Shown here one piece after another: positions 12,583 to 24,900 of a DNA stretch of 64,000 nucleotides (position 1 is its first letter; every line of letters begins with the position of its first letter). The stretch is from positions 71,926,570 through 71,990,569 of the forward strand of contig OX439000.1 of NCBI GenBank assembly GCA_949316495.1, written 5' to 3'. Source of the DNA: Amphiduros pacificus. Its lineage: Eukaryota; Annelida; Polychaeta; Phyllodocida; Hesionidae. The position numbers and the translations under genes were made by a program. Under the pieces are notes generated by a model that saw only the letters and a program-made list of their open reading frames with translations, was not told the origin of the DNA and did no database searches.

Positions 12583-15500
12583 ATGAGTTCCAATTCTGTA
12601 CTTACCATACTGGTTGTCATGACGACAATGATGCATGTCAGCAAAGCCATTTTCTTCAGGGACAAAAATGTGGTAATAACGGATCAGGATTACTCACACC
12701 TCAAAAGAAAAGGTATTTTCCATATGTTTAGGCCGATTGCGGGTCGCCATACTGCCCCATTGAAAACAACACACCATAAATGCACAGTTATAATCGGAAG
12801 TGCACAAAACAACTCTCTAAAATCCAATCATTAAAGAAACCAAGATGGAAACCCGCAATCGCACAATGTTGAGTACCCAGATATATTCTTATTTTCGTTC
12901 TTTGAAGTTATGCTGGTTTTTTTGTTTGTTTTTGTTTTTGTTTTTGTTCTTTTTTTTTTTTTTGCTCTGCGCAGCATTTTCTTACTTACATTCCGATAAC
13001 CTTTTGCCTTTTTACAGATGATAAGAAATGTGACGACTGGGTGCATTATTCTAATAGCCTTGCCACTGGAGGGGAAATATTCATCAAAGTTGGTGACGGT
13101 CTCAATTTGGAGCAATGTAAAGTGGCCTGCCTGGAGGCACAGAGTAACTACGGCTTCTTCTGCGCAGCCACATTGATGAGGTTCCACACTTGCTTCATGA
13201 CCGGATATCACCTCAGAGACAACTACTGGGCGACACACTTCTACAGAACATGCAAATTAGGTAAATATCCCAGTAAGGATTGTTTGTTCTTTTTTCAGGC
13301 CCAAATAGGTTAGGAATAGTTAAACAATTGTAGCAATTTCGTGTTTACTAAAAATGTGAAAATATCGTTTGGATTCAAACGTTGGTTCAATTTATCATGT
13401 TAAATCACTTAGGAGTAACAAGTCTTGCATCTATACAAACTCTTATCGCGATGCATTCAGAGCTTACGAACAAAACACCACTCAGTTTATGTACCAGATT
13501 CCCCCCCGTACTTGGGGTATTAAATTTGATTTGCTTAAAACTGGTGTATTGGAATTCACACTGTCTTTGTCTTGGAATCAGGACGATTCCCAATTTTTAT
13601 TTGATATTTGTTATTTATATGCTATGGTCATCCACAGCAAACATTGGTGAAAATCCAATGATAAAGAATGAGGAGCATCATGACAATTGAATCATGACTG
13701 TTTACTGTTTACATGAAGCGTATATGGACATTCAAACCTAGAGACACTTAATCAGGTCAACATCCAGTCTTGGCGATTAACCTATCACCTTTATTCTCCC
13801 TATATTTAAATGAATATGGTTCAATTAAAATATTTCTAAGGAAATAACAGGTTATGAGTAAGTAAGAGGTAATCATCATGAAGGCAGGATGTTAACCTCA
13901 ATGAGTACATTTAATCTGTTACATAAGAGTATGCACAGTTCACCTTTATTCTCCCTATATGTAAATGAATATGGTTCAATTAAAATATTTCTAAGGAAAT
14001 AACAGGTTATGAGTAAGTAAGAGGTAATCATCATGAAGGCAGGATGTTAACCTCAATGAGTACATTGAATCTGTTACATAAGAGTATGCACAGTTCACCT
14101 TTATTCTCCCTATATGTAAATGAATATGGTTCAATTAAAATATTTCTAAAGAAATAACAGGTTACGAGTAAGTAAGAGGTAATCATCATGAAGGCAGGAT
14201 GTTTACCTCAATGAGTACATTTAATCTGTTACACAAGAGAGCAGTACGCACAGTTCATGTACGCGTATACAGATCATGAAGTTCAAAATAGAAGTTTTTT
14301 GACAGCATATTATTGTAAAAAGTGGAAAAGTGGAAATGTAAATAATCAGTTAAAGGTGGAAAGCATATTTACAACTAGGGGAGGAAAGCATCCGTGCATC
14401 ATGTTCAATAAATGGTCTAGTATATATTTTATTTATCTGTGGAGATTCATATCATGACAGGTTTTGGATATCAAAAAAGGACCATCCGTGTTACAAAAAA
14501 GAGACCTAATGCACAGTATGAGCCTACAGCCAAATATGGCATTGGGTATAGCTATACGTGAATGTAACTGATACTCAGCTGATAAAAACTAATGAGCACA
14601 GACATATTGAAGTTGGGAGCATAATTAACACATAGCCAAACAAATTACTAATGGATTTTTCATCCAAAAAAAGGATACTTGTCCATGGAGAAGCTCATCT
14701 TATTATATCGCGGGTATGGGCATTGACTATGTTTCCTCAATATCGGAGTAGCTCGAAGCTGGAATATATGACGCCATACAATAAGGCAGTTAAGGCATTG
14801 TCACAATAGATGGCGAAATATCATTAGCTGCCAGCACGCTTTCCATTTTTGGCATTATATGATCCAATACAGTCTTATGAATTCCTCGAAGAGGATTTAT
14901 ATAAGTAGAAGTTGCAAAGAATAATGCAACATATCATTATGTACACCTTAATTAAGGCGTTGGTAAATTTGCTGGCGATTGTAATGAATACATCATCTCA
15001 TTAATTAAAGAGTAAAGATAATCATCATCACGCACAGTTGCGGATCCAAGATTGGATCCATCTAAAACAATTATAACAGTGTCTTGTTCAAGAATGGAAA
15101 TATACCAATCGAAGCCTATCCTCCATGCATATTGATATATTAGCCTCTATGAATTCAATGGGTATAGTAAATCGTCTACCTCTAATGCAAAGTAAAAGCA
15201 CGAATAAGGCATGGGTAAAACATAGATAAAAGCAGGGTCTAAGCAGAATACAGGTAGATTGCAAGCATAGATATTAGCAGGGTACAAACAGAGTACAAGC
15301 ATAGATATTAGCAGGGTACAAGCAGAGTACAAGCAGATTGCAAGCATAGATATTAGCAGGGTACAAACAGAGTACAGGTAGATTGCAAGCATAGATATCA
15401 GCAGGGTATAAGCAGAATACAGGTAGATTGCAAGCATAGATATTAGCAGGGTACAAGCATAGATATTAGCAGGGTACAAGCAGAGTGCAAGCATAGATAT

Positions 15501-16225
15501 CAGCAGGGTACAAGCAGAGTACAGGTAGAGTGCAAGCATAGATATTAGCAGGGTACAAGCAGAGTACAAGCATAGATATCAGCAGGGTACAAGCATAGAT
15601 ATTAGCAGGGTACAAGCAGAGTGCAAGCATAGATATCAGCAGGGTACAAGCAGAGTACAGGCAGAGTGCAAGCATATATATTGGCAGGGTACAAGCAGAG
15701 TACAGGCAGAGTGCAAGCATAGATATCAGCAGGGTACAAGCATAGATATTAGCAGGGTACAAGCAGAGTGCAAGCAGAGTACAAGCAGAGTGCGAGCAAA
15801 GTACAGGCAGAGTACATGCAGAGTGCAAGCAGAGTGCAAGCAGAGTGCAAGCAGAGTGCGAGCAGAGCAGTAAAAGGGAATAAGCAGAGTATAAAAGAAG
15901 GAAGAAGACTGTAAAAATAAGTAATTGATTACAGGTTACATTTATGACAATATATTAATTTAACAAATATGTTGCAGGTCCAAGATGTTTTAAAGAAGAA
16001 AGTGGAACATCTATTAAAACGACGCATGCGGTTCGAATCCCCAATCCGTTTGACTGGGCTCGTTACACCCGAACCCTGTTTTGTATGGCGGAATGTGAGA
16101 AGAACGAAGCTTGCATAGGATTTGACCTCAATGATCGTGGCAACAAAAAATCCCTCTGTTACCTCGTTGAAGTTGGAGTACTTTCAAACAGCAATTATGA
16201 CCTTTATCTACGACGTTGCTCATGA
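12583..16225 (+). CDS. Secreted protein with two PAN/apple domains, 3 exons, 206 aa
   Basis: Coding exons are 12583-12712, 13018-13260 and 15978-16225 (stop TGA), with consensus GT/AG sites (AAAG|GTATTT, TTTACAG|AT, TTAG|GTAAAT, GTTGCAG|GT). Residues 1-22 form a signal peptide (MSSNSVLTILVVMTTMM...SKA). Exon 2 encodes a first PAN/apple-like domain with Cys48, 77, 81, 92, 102 and 122. Exon 3 encodes a second with Cys128, 160, 164, 170, 185 and 205. Both contain the C-x3-C pair typical of the fold. All introns are phase 1, so exon 2 is a symmetric 1-1 module, the classic exon-shuffling arrangement. PAN domains bind proteins or sugars; a secreted adhesion, mucus or lectin-like role is inferred. 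'ttctgttgcag' ends at 12565, so a non-coding 5' exon may lie upstream. An ATG at 12547 is in frame but falls within that presumed intron. Confidence 0.85.
13786..14255. repeat. 155-bp direct repeat, three copies, in the PAN-gene intron
   Basis: Copies start 'cacctttattctccctatat' at 13786, 13941 and 14096, exactly 155 bp apart, and run to 'gcacagtt' at about 14255. They differ by only a few substitutions, so the triplication is recent. It lies in the 2.7-kb second intron. Confidence 0.92.
15195..15885. repeat. Composite 11/23-bp minisatellite in the PAN-gene intron
   Basis: Two interleaved modules alternate: an 11-bp 'gcagagtacaa/gcagagtgcaa' and a 12-bp 'gcatagatatta/c', often joined with 'gcagggtacaa' as a 23-bp unit. 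The right end (15770-15870) is pure 11-bp repeats. Minus-strand frames rich in LYPANIYAC-like peptides are by-products. The array ends about 90 bp before the acceptor of the last PAN exon. Confidence 0.9.
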
Positions 16226-16909
16226 TCACAGATGTTAAGGCTTATGAAATGCATCAAACCTATAATTGATAAATCTGATTTATTGGACCTCTGAAAACGA
16301 TTTGCCTTTATCTGCGGATATAAAAACAATGCAAGAATGCGCAAGTACAAGCCGAGTGCAAATTGGGTGATAACATTATAATTCACAGGAAATAAACCCT
16401 AATCCCATATATACATATGAAAAGAATAGTTTAGAATATAACCATATTCTAGAGCATCTTAATTCAACAAATATATAGATTTGAGCCAAAATGTTACATT
16501 CTTAAAAGGATCAGTAAATGTATTTGATGAATATTCTGAGACTTTGACATTTACATTTTGCTACTTCAGAAAAAGTCTACAATTTCAAACTCATTAATAC
16601 ACTAATGCATCTTAGTACATTATATTTAATGTGTGATACTAAAAGTTAGTTAAAAGTATGGAACTGTGATGTTTGTGTATGTACAAAACAATTCATCAAT
16701 AAAGTCCGCTGTATTTAATGATATCTGTGGTGATGTTGGTAGATTCTTAGTCAAACTGTCAACGCCGAAGATATATCTATGTGTGACAGTCATTGAGATG
16801 TACAATATATCAGGATGTGCTTGTCCATTTATATCTTCGATACAAAATGTTATATAAATGTATAACTTATTCAGGTGTAAATATATTGTAAATAAGCAAC
16901 GTCAAATTG

Positions 16910-16915
16910 AATAAA
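16910..16915 (+). terminator. Candidate polyadenylation signal of the PAN gene
   Basis: AATAAA lies 685 bp after the stop codon, followed by the T/G-rich 'ccgactgtgacttttagttc'. It is the best candidate I see in the AT-rich 3' flank (16226-16935). Confidence 0.45.
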
Positions 16916-16939
16916 GTATAAAACCGACTGTGACTTTTA

Positions 16940-18520
16940 GTTCTTAGTTTGCACATATTGTACCAAAGAATTGGTATGATGAATGGTCACGAATGGTCAT
17001 CAAAACTAACTATATATATATATATAGCAGGACCACTTGAGCAAAGAGAATTTATCCCACTTACAAGAAAGAGTTCTTAAAAAGTCAGATTAGCAGAATA
17101 GGCTTTTTTGTGCATTTCAGGATGTTTTATAAATGGAGTGCAGAATTATAGTGGAACAAAGTAACTTGCTGGACACACCCCTTTTTATGTGGTCAAGTTT
17201 GGGCTGCTGAGATTTTGCCGGAAGTGACCCATGTTTGTCCCGACATGTTTACAACAAACAATTCCAAGATAGTAAAAGTCTTGAGAGGTGGCAATTTGAG
17301 TGATAACAAGTTATTAATAACATGTTCCAACCACTGGTGGTCCAATTAACACTTCTGGATTGTAGATCAGATCATATTTCACATCATCGTCACTTGTATT
17401 CTGCCTGTAGTGATGGGGAGAATAGGGATACAGCCGGCCACCCTGTTGATTTGAACTTGCCTCTAACCATTGATATTATTCAGATCCTACAAGAGATCAA
17501 GGCGCTGAACTATTGCAGGCTTTCTTATTTCTCACAAAGTTAGAGTCAAACCATTTTCTTCTTGAGAAAAAAAAGTTCAAAGCTTTAATTATACTATTAT
17601 TTCAGAATTGAATTTTCATTCAAAACTCCTTTGTTTATCACATGTGAGGAAAAACATGTTGATTTCGGAATTCTTGCATCAATGACTTTGTGAAGACTAA
17701 TAGACAAGGATGATGTAATATGATTTGTATTTAGATGTGGACTATTATGAAGACAATACGGATTTTCAGGAATAGAAAAGTCTGAGAGGTATAGAAAAAA
17801 ATGATCAGGAAAATAGCAGAAATGAATTTGAGTTTTTAAATCCATTGTGAAGAAAAATCATTCTGAATTCAGAATTCATGCATCAATGTCTTTTTTGAAG
17901 ATAATTAGAAAACTCTGTATAAAAATGGACAATTAAAAAGAAATAGATGAGCCTGAGACAAGGAAACAGAAGTGTTGGAAATACCTGAACATATTTGGAC
18001 ATCTGGATTGACTGGTATTTTGATGTATTATGAGACTTGCAAAAGCATCTACTAAAATGACTGTTCATTTATGTAATAAATGTTCATTTATATTGTGATT
18101 GCTTTTAAAGTTTACGAGAAAGCAGAAAAAGCACATTTTCAATCTATATTCAGCCATTTGATTTCTTTATAAGTATATATCAATATGTTAGCTCCCTATG
18201 AAACCTAAATCCTACCAGACAACTTCACATATGACTTCTCTTGAAAAATACATAACACCCCAGTCACTAACTTTCTTTGTTTGACAACCAATTTCTGTTT
18301 TTCGAGTTCAAGTCAAATATATAAAATGTGTTTGGACATTACGTAAAACACTTTATAGTCAATGAAAGCAATTATAAACCTACACCAAAGAATTGAATAG
18401 TTTTTTGGCAAATGGAGAAAATACAACAAAAAATTTATGACTTTATACAGAAAACAAGCTACTCTCCGAAATAAATGAATAGCTTCCTTCCTAAAATAAC
18501 TTGATATAGTGATGGAAATT
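16940..18520. other. Intergenic, old repeats only
   Basis: No gene is recognised. A diverged tandem pair shares 'gtga.gaaaaa' and 'gaattc.tgcatcaatg' (17643-17690 and 17848-17895). The block 'gagacaagg...ggacatctggattgactg' at about 17953-18030 recurs in diverged form at 19803-19890. A short (TA)n tract lies at 17013-17026. Confidence 0.45.
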
Positions 18521-18524
18521 GTAC

Positions 18525-18660
18525 TTTTCAAGATGGCTCTGTGGGTAAGATTTTGTCTCCCATGCTTAAGATCTGGTTTTCAATTTCCGGTAGGGACAAG
18601 CAATTTTTTCATGCTGAAGGTATTTTGGCACACATGTGTGCATAGAAACATTTACATGCA
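18525..18660 (+). mobile_element. Degenerate tRNA-derived SINE
   Basis: 'TGGCTCTGTGGGTAAGAT', then 'TCTCCCATGCTTAAGATC' and a degraded B box 'GGTTTTCAATTTC', match module by module the clearer SINE head at 33173-33245 (minus). The copy is old and its end is undefined. Confidence 0.5.
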
Positions 18661-18707
18661 TGGGGGCTACAAAGCTGAAGATTTCAAGATGTAATAATGG
18701 ATCTTAT

Positions 18708-19343
18708 GGGGCTGTCACACTATGACGTTTTTGACAACGTTTGGGGAACGAGTTTGCAAGCTTGACCAAACGTTGAGCTCGTTAATGAAAGTTCTGACCT
18801 CGTTAGGGGAAAGTTGGCCACGTTGGATGACGATGGGCAACGTTAGACTGCCAAAAAAGTTATTTGGATATTTAAAATGTTCAAACGTTTTGGCCAAACG
18901 TTGTCACCTTGTTACTGATATGTTGGCCTCGTTACTCATGCGTCCAGGTTGTTCCCAGGCCATTTATAGGACGTCCCAAAGACGTTGTTAAAAATTTGGT
19001 ACGTTTTTCCTACCTGGTGGACGTTGTGGCAGGGAGCAAGGAACGAGCAAGAAAAATCACAACTTTGCTATAGTTTTTTTGCACAATACAGTGGTGATAT
19101 CATAGACTCGGTCAGCTGATTGCCTGATCGTTGTGACCAAGTTTAACACAAACTTCTATGTAACGTCACAACTGCGTTAATCACTTTAGCACCACGCCAA
19201 GAAAATGTTCTCACCCGCTTATGCAAGAAAACATCCATCACGTTGGCATTTTCTCCAACGTTTTTGTGGGGTTTTTTACACAACATCAAGATTTTCACAA
19301 ATGGCTTCTCGCTCCACACGTTACGTTACTGTGTGACAACACC
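18708..19343. mobile_element. Candidate MITE rich in ACGTT motifs
   Basis: The left end 'GGGGCTGTCACACTATGACG' and the reverse complement of the right end 'GGTGTTGTCACACAGTAACG' agree at most positions, including an unbroken TGTCACAC core. The interior is unusually rich in 'acgtt'/'aacgt' words compared with its AT-rich surroundings. I could not see a convincing target-site duplication. The superfamily is left open. Confidence 0.5.
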
Positions 19344-19488
19344 ATGATTTAACACTTCGGGAAAGTTGGCCACAAGGGCGATCTTAGGTATGTTTGGTTA
19401 TCATAATCACTTAAAAGCAATAATGAAAAACAAAATCATCAGTTATACACATCTGACAATAGGTTACAAGTTGTGACCAATGCCAGAA

Positions 19489-19771
<283 letters not shown>

Positions 19772-20299
19772 GCTGATGTATGTTATATAAGTATAAAAAC
19801 GTCTGAGACAAGGTCAAGGGAACAAAAGGGAAATAGCAGACGACATTTGATCACATCTGGATAGACTGATATTTGGGCATATCATGAGTGGAGAATACTG
19901 TAGTACTGTATTGTTCTTGGTCTTGAGGATGACATTTAAGATGAGTGGGGTGTTAAAATCTTTAGTTTTTTCAGGAGATGTTCTGTTCTAGTTACAGGCG
20001 GCCACTAATTGTTATATGTTTTCAAAGCCTGGTGGTTGGAGGAAAAGCATTGCTGATTTATAGGATTTACTGTAGTGAGGGAGTAGGCAGTACTGGTCTG
20101 ACATAGAAAAGTTAGTGTGACAGGAGGTAAGGTAGGAATGAAGGGAGGACAGCTCATTCTGGGTTCACATAGGGGATGTATATTTCCCTAGTTGTTGGTT
20201 TGGTGTGAAAGGGGATATTAGAAGTTAACAGTGATATTGGAATTCCCTTTAGTGAGCGCTGGGGACTGTCGGCCTCCCTAGCTAACATTTTATATTTTT

Positions 20300-20514
20300 T
20301 CTATGTTGTGAGCACGTCGTGTTTTAACATTGTATGGACGTAGATCTGTGAACACCAGATTGTGTGCACGTTGTGGGCACGTTATGGGCACGTTATGGGC
20401 ATGTTGTAAAATGACATTGTAAGGAAGTAGATCTGTGTACACCAGATTATGTGAGCATGTTGTAACAAAAACGTAAGACAACTGTTGCGGTTGTCGTACG
20501 TTTTTGTAACAATG
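20300..20514. repeat. 87-bp direct duplication and a 25-bp-arm hairpin
   Basis: 'acattgta.gga.gtagatct' plus 'acaccagatt.tgtg' occurs at 20327 and 20414. Immediately after, 20458-20482 and 20490-20514 are inverted copies (about 21 of 25 positions pair) around a 7-nt loop; the core is 'aacaaaaacgta'. The region resembles the 18.7-19.3 kb element in its 'acgtt' words, so it may be a piece of a related element. Confidence 0.6.
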
Positions 20515-20763
20515 TGTCCACTGCATTGTTAGCTCGTAGTAACAAAAACATTGTAAGACAGAAGGATAACTTTGTTATCAGGTCGTGCCACAAGGTTGTC
20601 CTTCTACGTGCTCAGCACGTTGAAAAAACGCATAGAAAGACAACTAAACCTCATTACTAAATGCTCACAAAGTTGTTTCTATGTTGTGTGTTACCTGGTC
20701 TCATGTAAGGAGGAGTGTGTAGGTTTAACGTTGACAGTACAGTGGGGTGTAGTGAGATAGGAT

Positions 20764-21162
20764 TAGTGTTCTCCAGTCACCAATCGGTAAAGCCCAGATA
20801 TGTGTTCTGGAGAGGTCTGAGTTTGGTACTTTTTATGCCAAATCCTGTTTGAGATTTTTGAAATACCAAACTCTTTCAGTGGTAATTGATATTTTATGTA
20901 TGATTATATCTAAAACCTTCCAAAAAGGCTAGATTATTTTTAGATGACATTAAATAAAGAAAATATATTTAATTGATATCAGTCTCCAGCTTCAAAAACT
21001 GAGTCAAACTTATTTAAATGGCCAAATTGAACCAGTTTGTATGATATCTCTATCAGCTCCACTAAACGTTTCTTTGGTTGAGATAGAAGAGACCCTGCAT
21101 GTTCCACAAGCCCCTCCAGATCACCTATCTGGGCTTTGCCAATTAGTGATTAGAGAACACTA
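20764..21162. mobile_element. 399-bp MITE with long terminal inverted repeats, TA target
   Basis: The first 37 bp (20764-20800) and the reverse complement of the last 37 bp (21126-21162) match at 32 positions, and the five differences are all transitions. Both read TAGTGTTCTC...AAAGCCCAGATA. Weaker pairing continues inward for another 15-20 bp ('ctggag.gg'). If the outermost TA is the duplicated target, the element begins GTGTTCTC and ends GAGAACAC, as expected for a Tc1/mariner-type non-autonomous element. It has no coding capacity. Confidence 0.8.
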
Positions 21163-21164
21163 GT

Positions 21165-23090
21165 TGTAATTAAATAACAATGTCTTTATTTCTCACAAAT
21201 TACATCTAAAAAAATGGCTATGTTTTGTATAGAAAAGTATAAAATGTACAGATTAGTTAAGATTTTTACCTGGTACCATTCTCTCACCCCTGTATCTTCT
21301 TGTGAAGTTTCACCAAATACTAGTAGAGCATGTTTGGTTGCACAGCCGACGACAATAAAGCTGCAGATGACAACAGAGCTGTGGTTCCATTATAAAAGCT
21401 TATAAGTGTGTCTCTGCAAGTTCGGAAATATTCACATCAGGCTGTTATCAGATATGTAATGTACCAACCATGAGCTTTCTGCAAACCAAATGATAAGAAT
21501 AGGGCATGAACACTCTTGCACAATATTTCTGTCAATCAGATGTTTCAAATTTGATTAAAAATAGTTATGAACATCCTAAAAATGAAAGCATGTTATCCCT
21601 ACAATGCAAGGATAGCAAAACATTTTTAGAAAGTGTAAACCTTTAAAATATTTCTTTCATGGAATTGAAAATTGTGTTCCATGAGAAATAAGAATAAACC
21701 GGTGACTGAGTGGTGGAATACCATGTAAATAATATTTCTGTGCCCCAAATCGTGTTCCCCCTGTTGTTCAATTGCTCATAATATTTGCAAAGACATTGTC
21801 ACACCCTACTGAGCACAGGATTATAGTAATCTGTGGGACACTATTGTTTTTCATAATTTTCTGATTTTTATAGAAGTCATCTCAGATTTGGCCAGAAATA
21901 TATCAAAGAAGGGCAAGGTTAAGTTTTGAAACACTGAATATAAGGATGGCACAAAACAGAAATATCCTTTCAGGTCATGAAAGGAAAATTTATAACTTAA
22001 TACTTGGATTTAAAATGTTTTCATCCAAGCTTTCATCCCTGTAGTTGTATAAGACAGGAGAGAAAATTTACATTACATTGATCACATAATTTCTATCTAA
22101 CACTATCTTAGCTTTTCAGATTGCTTATGGTGATAAATACGTCAAATGGCGTGATAAACTGAACAACCAATGCAGTAAATGTTGATGACAGCTTGAAGGA
22201 TCCATCATATGAAACGTTCCTTTTCACGTCGAAACCTGATCTTCTATTGATTTTATTTTACTCTAAATAGAATATATATCTCCGAGTATATTTCCATGTT
22301 TATGAAGAGAATATGACATAAAGGAATATCACAGGTGTGGTGGGGCACAGATTTGTCAGCATCTGTTGCAACAAGACACCCAGCCTCTGGCCTGGTCTGG
22401 TGAGCTCTGGTGTGGGAGGTTGAAACCAAGGGTGGACCATTGATCATTCAGGGGTGGAGGAAAGTGGAGAAATGATATTGGCGAGACAACTTGGTGGGGA
22501 AAATATTAGTGAAACCACTTGTTAGAGAAAAGATATATTGAGGAAGACAAACCTGAGGGGGAAAATGTCACTCTGTGAAAAAAGGAAGGAGTTTCAAGCT
22601 TGTAGGAGTCAATTTTAGGAGGGCAAGAGGCAACAATGAAAATAAAATTGGCCTCGCTTCTGTTATCACATCAGTACGTAAATCACGTTTTGGGGTAAGT
22701 TCTTCAGTCATCAGCAACAATAAAATTTACAACATACAATCCATTCCAGATAGGTTCTTTGATATTTGTATTTACAAGACGTTCAGCATTATAACTTAAT
22801 ATGTATTATTGACCAGATGTTCAGTTGGGTTGCTTTACTTAACATTGATTATTGGGGAAGTCAATATCTCAAAAATGACATTTACTTAAAAATATTAATT
22901 TAACAGTTATATTTTCAATTTTATAAAGGCAAGGTTTTAAACAATTTGTGAACAGACATTTCAGATGTCTGAAACACGTTATGAATGGGCAGTTTTAAAG
23001 ACAAACCAATTGAAACCAGTTTGAGAGTTTGAAATATTTCAAATTTTTGCCATGTTGAGCATTGTCTTCCTTGGTGTTGGGCTTGGGGTT
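21165..23090. other. Intergenic, nothing assignable
   Basis: AT-rich sequence with only short frames. I see no domain, RNA gene or clear repeat boundary. Confidence 0.4.
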
Positions 23091-23094
23091 GCGT

Positions 23095-23262
23095 ATAGTT
23101 TATTAAACATTGATATGTTGTAGGTCCTTGATATGACACAGATTTACAAGGTCAACAGCTTACCTTAAGCAAGGGCCTCAGCTCATTTGTGAAATTGTAA
23201 GTAAAAATGAATTCAATACCAACATGGCTGGGAATTGAACCCAGGCGGGTTGGACACAATCA
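23095..23262 (-). mobile_element. 5'-truncated SINE copy
   Basis: On the minus strand a T-arm-like 'CTGGGTTCAATTCCCAG' (B box in a 5-bp stem) is followed by a body with 'ATGAGCTG.G.CC' and 'GTCAAGGACCT'-like words. The same modules occur in the same order in the fuller copy at 30820-31030. No A box is present. Confidence 0.55.
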
Positions 23263-23360
23263 AGGTCTGAATGTACATTTGACAGTGTTACAATGCAATG
23301 AAATATTTTTTGACATCACCAAACATTCAAGATGCAACTTATGATAACCAGCTGAATAAT

Positions 23361-24900
23361 ACCTGTTAGATAAAAAAAACAAATCACGAATCGGTGTATT
23401 ACTTCCAAGACAGTGAATATTTTAACGTCCTAAATTTATCAAAAATCAACTGTTACGAATGTGCGTTATGTGTTGTACCTCTCTGTCAAGGTAAATTTCA
23501 CAATTAATATAAAGATTACATTGCACAAATAAGTTATATTCTGACTAATTATTTCTCTAGTTTTTTTAGATTGTCTGGTATATGGTATCATCGCAAATTG
23601 CATATTTCACGATACCTCAGAAAAATATGTGTTTTGTTACGGAATTTCTGGTTTAAAACCCCAATAAAAAAAGACTGTCTACATTTCTAATATTAATAAC
23701 ACAAATATATTAAAAAATACCTTCATTTGACAATATCATGTGAAGGAATAAACAAATAAATAATTTAAGATAGTCAAATAATTGTTATCTGAATATTATG
23801 CCATATGATGTTTTGAGGTGAATTTCAAGAAAAATGCGTAGAGTACGTACCCCCATGTGAATTGGTAGTTCCAGAAAAGACAACTAATTCATATTATACA
23901 GTCATATTGAGCTACTGTTGAGTGTTATTAGTGAGATAATTATTGGTTGAGAGCATGCTCCCAAAACCTGAAAATGAGATGTGAAGTCTGTTTTGTAGTG
24001 TACGTACCCCCTTGTAGAGTACGTACCCCCTTATTCACAGAGGTGTTAGAGTTGGTCTTGATAGACTTTTAAATCATTTATGTTGTTTGTAAAGTGATGA
24101 GATGTCAAGTGGACAACTCTGCTTCACAAAACAACAGTTTTAGAAATTCTTTGATAATTATGTGTTTGCTCTCTATACAAAATTTCTTATAATAATTTTG
24201 ATAATATTCGACTTTCTACCAAAATCACTAGCCAGACCAAGTGAAACTTTGAAGTTAATTTTGAATAAGTATTTAGAAAGTAAATACAAATGGTTTGATA
24301 ATTAATTCATTTTAAATGAGTATCATAAATGTCTGTATAGTCTTCTCCATGAGCTTTTACTAAAATGTAATTGCTTCTGGGGTAAGTACACTACAACATT
24401 TGAGTAATATTTACCAAATACTGCTCACCCTTGGACTAGGTGGCTCATAACAATTTATTAACTAAATAGAGCAAGGAGTCCATCAAGTACAAAAGTTTGT
24501 GGACTTCTTTTTCAAAGAACATAGCCAAAATGAGTAAATTAAACAAGAATACAATTAAAAAATGGAGGCAATGTCATGTTTTTTTTTTATAGAAATTTTG
24601 TGTTCAAAGCCAAAACATAATTATCAAACCTGTTTTTTTTTTTAAAGAGTTGTCCACTTGACATCTCATCACTTTACAAACTACATAAATGATGTAAACT
24701 ACTATAAAAATAAAATTGATCAATCAATCATTATTAGAAATGTAAAATCTTATTTACAGGGATTAAAACAAGAAATTCTTTAAAAAAACACATTTTTTCT
24801 GAGGTATTATGGAAGTATAGGACATTAAAATATTTATTGTTTTGGAAATGGTACACTGATTCATAGTTTATTTATTTTATTTTTTTGTTCTCTAAAAGGT
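23361..24900. repeat. 1.5-kb imperfect fold-back (inverted repeat)
   Basis: The best-paired part is 24073-24120 against 24646-24693: 47 of 48 positions complementary (core 'gatgtcaagtggacaactct'). Further pairing blocks follow in consistent order. 'tttgataattatgt...acaaaatttct' lies on the inner side. 'gatacctcagaaaaa.atgtgtttt' (about 23608 against 24800) and 'tcggtgtatt.cttccaa..caataaatattttaa.gtcct' (about 23390 against 24855) lie on the outer side. The arms end at 'acct.ttaga' (23361) and its complement (24900). The left arm is longer because of inserted sequence that includes the 'gtacgtaccccc' motifs. No coding capacity is seen. Confidence 0.75.

Noticed and set aside
12831-13238. 135-residue minus frame
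   Set aside because: Antisense to PAN exon 2 and the T-rich intron. Lysine-rich only because of that tract.
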